Source of the DNA: Saussurea involucrata
Taxonomy: Eukaryota > Streptophyta > Magnoliopsida > Asterales > Asteraceae
Assembly (NCBI GenBank): GCA_033807775.1
Contig: CM066325.1
Coordinates: 19,711,301 to 19,775,300 of the forward strand
DNA: 64,000 bases
Direction of reading: 5' to 3'
In this document: positions 56,101 through 64,000 of the stretch, in pieces
Layout of the letters: each line of letters opens with the position of its first letter
Numbering within the stretch: the stretch's first letter is position 1
The notes under the pieces: generated by a model
The model's database searches: none
The model's input: only the letters and a program-made list of their open reading frames with translations
Told to the model about the DNA's origin: nothing
Made by a program: the position numbers and the translations under genes

Positions 56101-56934
56101 ATGGCGGCTATTCTTCGTCAGGACGGATCGGATATTTGGGTGCCTAAAACGGCTGACCTACATCACGGCGACCTACGACCAGACATGGCTTTCTGGACGG
56201 TTTTCATCAAGCACAGCATCATCCCATCTACTCACCGGACTCAAGTCTCCGTTGAGACAACTCAATTGCTATACGCCATCCGAGTTGACGTGAATTTTGA
56301 TGTGGGCCATTTCATTCTCGGCAGCATACTGAAGACCGGCTGCAGCACCCAGTGCCTCCTAAATTTTTCTTGCCTTATCACTCATTTCTGTAGGAGTGCA
56401 GGGATTGCAGCAGCCTCCGTCCAGACTGAACTTGTGGCACCCCCGGTGGATGTATGCAAAAAGACGTACAATCTTTTCTGCACACGCCAGGGATTGCCTA
56501 ACATTTCATCCGGACGTCGCTACCGGAATCGGGGAAGCCATGGAGCTGTCATTCAAGAGGAGGGCCCACAGGTTCAGGATGCCGATCCACCACAACAGCA
56601 GCCACGTCAACAACGACAGCCAAGACAGCGGCAGCCGCCACCAGGTAATATTCTTGCGGCAATTCAGGAGGTGCGCGCCACACAGCTGACCCACGGGGAG
56701 ATTCTACAGCGATTCGCCGACTCTATTCCATCATCCAGTCGGCCATCATCTAGCCGGCCGCCCTCTATCCCGCCACGCTTTGAACCGCAACCCTCTAGCC
56801 CGTCGCGTTCTGAGTCGCCACCCCCTACCACGTCGCCCCCTCGCCAGAGCAGATCCACCCGCATCTTCAGTTGTCTCTACGCACGAAGACGTCGGCGTGG
56901 CGATGCCGGTGTATCCTCCTCGCGGCAGCCCTAG
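56101..56934 (+). CDS. Athila-type ORF ('putative plant transposon protein'), 5'-truncated
   Basis: 277 codons. Residues about 20-110 (DMAFWTVFIKHSIIPSTHRT, VNFDVGHFILGSILKTG, LITHFCRSAGI) match the conserved domain of the non-enzymatic 3' ORF of Athila-like elements, as I know that family. The C-terminal half is low-complexity: a QQQPRQQRQPRQRQPPP tract, then Ser/Pro-rich. A stop lies five codons before the ATG, and the family protein is usually longer at the N-terminus, so the gene start was lost with the element's left part. Function is unknown. GC content is clearly above the surroundings. Confidence 0.65.
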   Translation: MAAILRQDGSDIWVPKTADLHHGDLRPDMAFWTVFIKHSIIPSTHRTQVSVETTQLLYAIRVDVNFDVGHFILGSILKTGCSTQCLLNFSCLITHFCRSAGIAAASVQTELVAPPVDVCKKTYNLFCTRQGLPNISSGRRYRNRGSHGAVIQEEGPQVQDADPPQQQPRQQRQPRQRQPPPGNILAAIQEVRATQLTHGEILQRFADSIPSSSRPSSSRPPSIPPRFEPQPSSPSRSESPPPTTSPPRQSRSTRIFSCLYARRRRRGDAGVSSSRQP

Positions 56935-58508
56935 GGTGATGACAGTTCGGTTTGTTCTCTTTTTCACTTTTGTTCGCTCTGATTTCCGGTTGTATGTCAA
57001 ACTGCTATGTCAAACTGTTATATATCAAAGTGATGGTTAAAATTCCACAAACGATACTTTTAAACTAATTGGGCACATTGGGGACAATGTGTCTCAAAGG
57101 TTTGGAGTTGTTGTTTTTGGTATTTTCTTTTGTGGGGATTTGTATGAACTTTTATTTTGATTATTAAAATGTGTTGTGGATATAATGTTGAATTAATCAG
57201 AATGAATACATATGCTCGATGTTATTGTTTAGGCGAATTGAAAAAACTTTCATTGACATGTAGTATCTATGATTGAGTCATGCTTGTGGAGGGATAAAGT
57301 AATTGTGTATACTAATTGTGGACATTAGTGGAGACCACCCTAGTGAGACTTTGAGCCTTAATGCCATCAATTCTGAGTGATGTTCTATTTTTGTTCACCA
57401 TCCCTATACACGTCTAAATTCTTTCAATTTGATAGTGATCTCATTTTCCCTTGCATTGAGTAGTAAAGATTAAACTTCCAATTTAACATGTTATTACTTG
57501 TGAATTGTATGTACCTTGAGAAATGATATCGGGCTATGTGTGCAAATTCTTTGGTCTATCATCTTTATCTCCATTTCTCTTATCCCCTTGTTAATGTGTG
57601 ATTCCCCTAGCCACGCTGCAGCCATTATTAAGCCTAAACACTTTGAATTATCCGGATACACTAACTTAGCCATAGTCTAAGTGCATCATGGAGTGAGAAA
57701 AGTGGCCAATAGCGCCAAAATAGCTGGGAATGATCGTTGAAACATGAGGGGATTTAGTCCAAAAAAAATCAAAAAAATAAAAATAAAACTTGCATCTGCT
57801 GTAAGCAAGTTTTTGTACAGGTATGATAGTCGAAAGTGTGCATTACATGCATGGATGAAAATTGGGCGACTCAAAGAAAGGAAGACGAAAAAGGAAGAGA
57901 TACTATTAGTTTTGATGCACTTAGGACTAATTGTACCTTGCCATTTTTTCTATTCCACTACCTTAAACCATTTCTCATCCCTTAAGCCCCGATTGATCTT
58001 TTGGATAGCATGATTTGTGAGTAATACATGTTTAATTCGTATCTTGCTACTCAATTCCTTTCATGAGATCTTGTTTGACTACTACGTGTTTCTATACTAT
58101 CACATGCAGATGATCTTGCTAATTTTTGTATATCAACTCTCCCGCATGTGTTTGTGATATGTGTGAACCTAGGATTCGAGTGTAAGAGAGCATCCCATGA
58201 GGCTAGGGTCGAAGCGAAACCCTCCACTAGTTGTGTGCATGATGAAATTGATCAAAACGAGCATTTGCTTGATAATAGTCTCATGTCAATGATAGTTTTA
58301 TCAAAACTCGGTTAATCAAGAAGCTAGGTAGTGTATGTTGGTTCTTATTAATTTTATATCAGTCTTACTGCGTTTTTGATGATTAAAATGTGTGTTCATA
58401 TTATCCCCTTTCGAAAACCCATCACTTTGGAAGCTTGCCTGTTTTATCATTATCATATTGTCTTACGCCAATTTTTGCTTGAGGACAAGCAAAAGCTAGG
58501 TTTGGAGT
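56935..58508 (+). other. Athila-like 3' untranslated region
   Basis: Non-coding. The polypurine-like AAAGGTTTGGAGTTG near 57096 and AGCTAGGTTTGGAGT (58494-58508), the latter abutting the LTR, are 1.4 kb apart. Confidence 0.6.
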
Positions 58509-59874
58509 TGTCGATAACTTCGTTATCTGACGGGTTTTTACCCTCCAAATCATACGTTTGTGGCTTGTCTTGAAGTAAGAATTGGCATTTCGGACTAATA
58601 TTTCGTGCAAGTGTTGTGCAGACATACATGGTGTCAATTGGAAGGAAAAATGCTTATTTATACTCCATTTTGTCATTTCGGACTAATATTTCGTGCAAGC
58701 GTCGAACCAAGTGAACAAGCGAAGAAAAAGAGAACATGGGATCCATGCTAAAGTGACATGCGAAAGTGACATGTGGCACTCTCGCTTGTCACAATCGCTC
58801 AGATTGTACCGAGAGATTTTTGAAGTTCAGCGAAAGTGACACCATGTCACTCGCACGTCACTTTAGCCGTCGGGGGCTGAGAGTATATAAAGCTGCAGAA
58901 TCTCAATTTTTTGGGTTATCTCGGGAGTGTTGGAGGCTAGGCTTTTAAGGGAGCTGTTGGAGGCGATTTTAAGCTAAAGAGAAGACTTTGTATTGATATT
59001 GAAGGTGGAAACTCATTTTGGAGCTACAAATTGGTAGTGTGTATCAATCTTGAGGGAGTATTCTTCATTTCCATTGTAATTGTTGAGAAACAATGTTTGT
59101 GGGTGTTGTTATCTTCTTTTCTTTGATGTTATTTGCTACTAGTAACATGAGCTAAACAATTTGAGATTGGGGGAATGATGGATTCTAGATTTTTACCGTT
59201 AAATATATGATTATTGCATTTATTTAGTCATTACACTTGTTGGTTGAAGTTTACCTTGCTTGTTCTTATTAGTTGTGAGATTGGCCTTCTTACTCATCTT
59301 TTGGTTGTATTTCCTTTTGAGAAATTGGTTTTACAACTTGATAAAAGCTAGATAAACCTAGGGTGAGATATTGGATAGAGATATACCAAGTAAACCTTAG
59401 TTTTGTGTAAGTGATTCTTATACTTAATGAGTTAAGTGTTTATGTATATTGGTTGAGAGACTTAAATATACATTACATGATACATTCTTGCTATTACTCG
59501 AGAGAGAATAGCAAGTATTTTAGGAATTGCTAAATTCAACCTTGTGTATTGATTTATGAATGTGTTTTATCTATTTATTGGTGAAATCTAGATGAAATCT
59601 AACCCCTAGCCTTCCCTCATCATCTTGGTAACTTCTTTTGGTATATGAATTGTTGTTGACTTGCTCTTCTTTGTTTACTTTCAATTCTTGAGACATTTAG
59701 TTAATTAATCAAAACTCAAACCAAAATTTATCAACCGTCCATTTAGATGTGTGGCTAGCCTTTGTGATACTTAAACTTGTAGTTCCTTGGATCGATACTT
59801 GTACTTGGTACATATTACTTGATTGACACTGTACACTTGCGGTAGATTTGGAGGGTTGCATAAACCGTCTATCA
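58509..59874 (+). repeat. Athila-like 3' LTR
   Basis: Runs TGTCGATAAC to CCGTCTATCA, 1366 bp. It has a GTGACA/CTCTCGC array (58745-58870) immediately upstream of TATATAAAG (near 58883). The array resembles that of LARD2, including the following GCCGTCGGG.CTC block. Confidence 0.65.
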
Positions 59875-59875
59875 G

Positions 59876-60355
59876 CTGTCACGGTGTGTGTGACTATAGC
59901 GTGTGTGTTCTATTGCGTTGTCACGGTGCGTGTGACTATAGCATGTGCCAGTAGCATGTGTCATTGTGTGCATATCATTTTAAGTGTGCTTGTTATGATT
60001 GTATAAACTCTTTCATAACTATTTTATAAATTGTGATGTTTTATGGTGTGACCTGGTGTGGAGGGAACTCACTAGACCTCATGGTCTAACCCTCACTTTT
60101 CAAAACTAAAACCTTTTTCAGGTAAGCAGGTAGTCGAAAGCTTGCTTAGAAGTTTGGCAAGGCGTGAGGCGGAGGTTGCGTATAGAAGGATTATAGGGCT
60201 TTCCTTTTGTTTTATAGTTATGTTCTCAGCTGTAGTTAGGGTTATTTACGCAAACCCAGTTTGTAATCTGGATAGTGTGATCACGTTGAGCCATTTTTGG
60301 CGTTTTATATTAAAGAAGTGGCCTTTAGCGTGATAGTTTGGTGTGGGTTGTTACA
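59876..60355 (+). repeat. 3' LTR remnant of the outer element
   Basis: 480 bp collinear with 30940-31419, with about 14 differences. It includes the hairpin (60073-60088) and CAG|GTAAGC (60121/60122). The 5' three quarters of the LTR are missing. Confidence 0.88.
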
Positions 60356-60468
60356 TGTGTATAGTGGGTACGACTGGATAACTGGAGAAGTTGATATTCT
60401 TCATTGACGCCCCAAGTTTTCAATACATTTTGGACTCTGATTTGAAAACGGTTAATGAAAAATTGTTA

Positions 60469-60721
60469 CTCCCTCCGTCCCAAAATAAGTGTCAACATTT
60501 CTATTTATGTTTGTCCCAAAATAAGTGCCACTTTTATAAAGTAGATAACTAAATTCTCATATTTACCCTTAATTATTGCGCAAATATATAAGAGTTGTGA
60601 AAAGAGAGAGAAATTAAATAAGGGTAAAGATGTCATTTGATAGCAAAAAGGTGTAATAATTATGCATGTCTAAAACTATGTGTCAAGTCAATTGTGGATA
60701 CTTATTTTGGGACGGAGGGAG
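60469..60721. mobile_element. Stowaway MITE (Tc1/mariner)
   Basis: The ends CTCCCTCCGTCCCAAAATAA and TTATTTTGGGACGGAGGGAG are the canonical Stowaway TIR; TA is duplicated on both sides. 253 bp. Confidence 0.97.
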
Positions 60722-60825
60722 TAATATTTAGGAAAATCAGAAGTACAATTTACCCTCAATTTAACAGACAAGTTGGGTGACCATTTGGTCATGGGAGTAA
60801 ATCCGTGAAAAGTGCATACCACTTG

Positions 60826-61925
60826 TAGGGCTGTAAACGAACCGAACGTTCAGTGAACCGTTCGTGAACCGTTCGGCGGGAAGTTCGTTTATGTTCGTTT
60901 ATTTAATAAACGAACGAACATGAACACGTTTTTTCGTTCGTTTAGTTAAACGAACGAACATGAACATGAGTCTCGTTCGTTCATTTATGTTCGTGAACAT
61001 TCGTTCGTTTATGTTCGTTAATGTTCGTTCGTTTATGTTCGTTAATGTGTTCGTTTAATAACTTAATAATAATAGATATTATTAATAAGATAATTAATGA
61101 TAATATAATATAAAGAAAAAAAACAGGAATACTATAATTATTAATTTATAATTATAATTATAATTAACAATAAGTAACAGTTTACTATGATTGAAAAGGA
61201 AAAAACAACTAAAAAAACAAAATAACTTTCACAGCTATTCCTTATATACACACATGATACCTTAGTTTTTCACTTCTTTTTCGATGTGGGAATTGGGAAG
61301 GGTGGATAACACTTACTTACCACCTCTCCATCAAGGCATCAAAGGAAAGTGGGGATTTCTCATCCCACATCGCTAGTAGAGAACTACTTTTGCTCCATTC
61401 TCTACTATAAATATGCTCTCACCTCATGGTTTTAATTTGGATCACCTACTAAGCCTAACCTCGTGGTTCAAGTTTATTCTTGAGCCTAGCCGAGAGGCTT
61501 GGTTCCTCTTGTTGGAGTTTAGTGTTTTTAGAGTTTAAATATTTTTTTGGGTGCACCATAGTTAGCCCTTTCCTTTGAGCCTTTTGGCTTGAGTCTAAGT
61601 AAAAATTTAATAGACCTTTCTCTTGAACCTTTGTGGGTTTTTGAGAAGTAAAAATTTAATGGAGCACCTCATGAAAGCGTGTGCACCGTTTATTTGTTCA
61701 AGAATGTTCGTTTTAGTTTGGTTGTGTTCGTTCGTTTGTGTTCGTTTAAGACTTAAACGAATGAACATAAACGAACACGAACAAACCTATTTTTTAAATG
61801 AACGAACACGAACACCAAAATGTTTGTTCGTTTATTGTTCGTGTTCGTTCGTTTGTTCGGTTAAGTTAAACGAACGAACATGAACAAGCCCTTGTTCGTG
61901 TTCGTTCGGTTCGTTTACAGCCCTA
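60826..61925. mobile_element. hAT-type fold-back element with an unrelated core
   Basis: The ends TAGGGCTGTAAACGAACC and GGTTCGTTTACAGCCCTA are inverted, and the perfect 8-bp duplication ACCACTTG flanks it (60818-60825, 61926-61933). The arms are GAACGAACA repeats as in the element at 26206. The core (about 61070-61690) is not repeat-like and holds promoter-type signals. Confidence 0.92.
61362..61413 (+). promoter_or_regulatory. plant snRNA-type promoter signals (USE + TATA)
   Basis: ATCCCACATCG (61362-61372) matches the plant upstream sequence element RTCCCACATCG, and TATAAATA lies at 61406-61413. Centre-to-centre spacing is about 42 bp, four helical turns, the spacing known for Pol II-type plant snRNA genes. 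An inverse CGATGTGGGA occurs at 61282. Downstream (about 61570) a stretch faintly recalls the start of U2 snRNA. Confidence 0.4.
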
Positions 61926-62020
61926 ACCACTTGGTGTTTTACGTAATAAATAAAGGTAAGAGACCATTTTCATAGAAAAAGATGGCTAACCATAGGTTCA
62001 AGGCTATGTTTGGCAAACTA

Positions 62021-62112
62021 GCTGATAAGCTAGCTGGTAACTGATAAGCTAGCCGGTAGCTGATAAGCTAGCTGTTGACTGATAAGCTAGCTGGTAGCTG
62101 ATAAGCTAGCTG
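62021..62112. repeat. subterminal 20-bp repeats of the MITE
   Basis: Five tandem variants of CTGATAAGCTAGC(T/C)GGTA. Confidence 0.85.
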
Positions 62113-62563
62113 ATGAAAAAGTCACGTTTGACAAAAGTAGCTTATAAGCATGTAAAATGACCAAAAATGACATCTTCAAATAATTATCAATTACAAATTT
62201 AATTATGTAATTAAAACAAGTTTATAACAAAATAATATGTTAATTAATACAACCAATGTAATAAAGAAAAAATATATAATATAATATGTTAATTAAAAGA
62301 AATTTTAATTTTATTATTACATATATGCTATAAATTTTGAATTTATTAAAACAAGTTTTAGAAAAAAATATATATATTAACTTATGATTTTAAATAACCG
62401 TTACATACAATATGAAAAAATAATCAAATAATAATTAAAAAACAATACTAATTGATAATTAAAATATATTCATTAATATTAAAAAATAAATAAAAATAAT
62501 TTATATTAAATAATTAAAATTTAATATCAATGTATAATTAAAATTTAATTTAATAATTTTCAG

Positions 62564-62639
62564 TTAATATTTATTAATTAATTATAATTAAATTTAAAAA
62601 ATTAATATTTATTAATTAATTATAATTAAATTTAAAAAA
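62564..62639. repeat. 38-bp AT-rich tandem repeat, two units
   Basis: Units start TTAATATTTATTAATTAATT at 62564 and 62602, with a partial third start at 62640. Confidence 0.85.
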
Positions 62640-62821
62640 TTAATATTTATTAATAATAATAGTTAGTAAATAATAATAAGGGACAATATTGAAATATTCA
62701 CAAAAAGCTACTGAAACGCCACTCCATGTAGCGTTTCAAAAAGCTAACTTATGGTTATCCAAACATGTACACACAAAAAAAGGTAGCTTATAAACTAGCT
62801 TTTTTTTGCCAAACAATGCCC

Positions 62822-63339
62822 AAATCCATAACAAATTTTTAAGGGAATTTAATTAAAATACTCAAAGTTTGACTTTGACTTACCAAAATACTCACTTCTC
62901 TCCCGAATTTGCCAAAATACTCATTTTTCCGCGAAGGGGGTCCGCGATCGCGGACAGGGACCACTTTTGAAAAATTTGATCCCACGATCGCGAAAAAAAG
63001 TCTGGCGACACACCCAATTCCTTCAATTTGATGACTTTTGAATTGAAATGTTACACTTTCAACCCCTATACTTATTTACTTACTTTAGTTTATATCTTTT
63101 ACTTTCATAATTTTAATTTTACATTTAACACATATAATCGTTTATTAACTAAAATACGTTAAAAAAATACGTTAAAAAATACGTTTTAATTTTAACAAGA
63201 TACACCATTATAATCGTCCATTCGATACGTTCGAAATGAGCCCAATATTAAATATTTTTGAATTTATTTATTTTATTATATATCATATATACTACATAAA
63301 AATATTTTTTATATTTAAAATTCATATTCTTATAGTTAA
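62822..63339. other. intergenic DNA with a perfect GC palindrome
   Basis: No gene. GTCCGCGATCGCGGAC (62940-62955) is a perfect 16-bp palindrome, with ACGATCGCGA 35 bp later. Near 63195 is a copy of the dispersed repeat also seen at 26905. Confidence 0.5.
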
Positions 63340-64000
63340 TTCAAGATCTGGAATCAATATTTAAGTAAGATCCAGAATTCATTGTTTGTTGGGTTGATCC
63401 GGAATTATTTAAATAAGAGGATCCGGTATCTTATTTAGTGATCCGGAATGTTGTGGTTTTTAAAAATGGAACCGGAGTTTTTAATGCAGATCCGGAACTG
63501 TATGAGAGATCCGGAATGTGTTTAAGAGATTTGGAAAATATATTAATTTGATGGGCCAGGTTCGGATTTTGCTTAAGTGGTTTGGGGAATTAATTAAGTT
63601 GTTGGGCCTTGAATGAAAACCGTAAGTGGGCCTGACATATTAATGATCCGGTTTTGTGCATTAATGATGATCCGATCTGTTATTAATTTGAAAGTGGGTG
63701 TGGCTTTTTATTTGAAAGTGGGTGTGGCTTTTAATTTGGAAGTCGGTGTAGATTTAAAAAATAAAAAAAAAGAGAGGTCACGTGATCATTTGTACACAAC
63801 AATTGCAATCCAACTTGTGTAATTCATGAAAGCCACGTGGACCAACTTGTGTAACAGTGTAATTCATGGAACAAGGTCACGTGGACCAAACTTGTGAAAT
63901 TCTTGGATTAAAGTCATGTGGGCCGTTTGGTTTAAATTCTTGGGCCATTAATTCGGGACATTAAATAAAGGGATCCGGTAATGAATTAAGGACCCGATAT
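63340..64000 (+). repeat. TCCGGA-rich LTR-like sequence running off the window
   Basis: GATCCGGAATT and variants repeat every 20-40 bp, as in the outer LTR (29705-30380). Neither LTR boundary is visible, so this is a fragment or part of an element continuing to the right. Confidence 0.55.

Larger units (their letters stand above)
56066..59874 (+). mobile_element. truncated Athila-like Ty3 element (3' part)
   Basis: It contains an Athila-type 3' ORF, two GGGACAATGT / GAGGACAAGC + GGTTTGGAG polypurine signatures (57075 and 58481) and a complete 3' LTR. Gag, pol and 5' LTR are missing; the left border with outer LTR sequence lies near 56066 and is approximate. Confidence 0.7.
29199..60355 (+). 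mobile_element. outer Ty3-type LTR element, host of two nested insertions
   Basis: The 5' LTR starts TGTAATAACCG right after TGTGT (29194-29198); the 3' LTR remnant ends GGGTTGTTACA right before TGTGT (60356-60360). A tRNA-Met primer site follows the 5' LTR. The interior is split by LARD2 and shows no gag or pol, so this also looks non-autonomous. The 3' LTR is a mosaic broken by an Athila-like fragment. The last 480 bp of the two LTRs differ at about 14 sites (2.9 %), the largest value in the nest. Confidence 0.82.
62002..62821. mobile_element. 820-bp MITE with GGGCATTGTTTGGC-type ends
   Basis: The left end GGCTATGTTTGGCAAACTAG and inverted right end GGGCATTGTTTGGCAAAAAA share the TGTTTGGCAAA core, and AGCTAGTTTATAAGCTACC-type sequence continues inward on the right. 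The left subterminal part repeats TGATAAGCTAGCTGG five times (62021-62112). The target duplication was not resolved. Confidence 0.6.

Overview
This window looks like repeat-dense nuclear DNA of a eudicot plant. The SIRE-type Ty1/copia element, Athila-like debris, PIF/Harbinger and hAT elements and tRNA-derived SINEs all fit; Asteraceae is my best guess from the style of the copia 3' ORF, but that is inference. I see no complete ordinary host gene. Everything that codes convincingly belongs to a transposable element, and most short ORFs are chance ORFs in AT-rich or LTR sequence.

Layout. 1-7.1 kb: the 3' part of a hAT transposase gene, then AT-rich DNA and a 3.07 kb Mutator-like element (MULE) with long inverted repeats and an exact 9-bp target duplication; it carries gene-like fragments and smaller elements sitting in (TA)n. 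7.1-20.3 kb: MULE-like arms, a solo LTR (8986-10651, TSD AAAAA) and a non-coding minus-strand LTR retrotransposon (LARD1, 10728-19050, TSD ACACA). 20.3-29.2 kb: a PIF/Harbinger element with an intact transposase frame, a sister Harbinger element with a broken ORF1, two SINEs with 9-bp TSDs, further MITEs and a hAT fold-back element (8-bp TSD).

29.2-60.4 kb is a three-level nest. The outer LTR element (29199-60355, TSD TGTGT) holds LARD2 (33376-55641, minus strand, TSD ACAAC), which holds a 13.0 kb SIRE-type copia element (38554-51598, plus strand, TSD GCCTT). My hand-counted LTR differences fall in nesting order: about 2.9 %, 1.1 % and 0.2 %. A truncated Athila-like element lies in the outer 3' LTR. 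60.4-64 kb: a Stowaway MITE, a second hAT fold-back element with an snRNA-type promoter in its core, another MITE, and the start of a TCCGGA-rich LTR-like array.

Most interesting. (1) Four LTR families share one non-coding architecture: splice-donor-like sites, an array of a short motif, and a small hairpin whose stem changes in a compensatory way between families, followed by CAG|GT. (2) The motif arrays differ by family, and one is shared between LARD2 and the Athila-like LTR. (3) The SIRE element is studded with TCAGCG/CGCTGA in all reading frames, in LTRs and in non-coding parts. (4) Its third ORF looks like a self-contained gene with its own promoter-like region, a probable leader intron and a coding intron.
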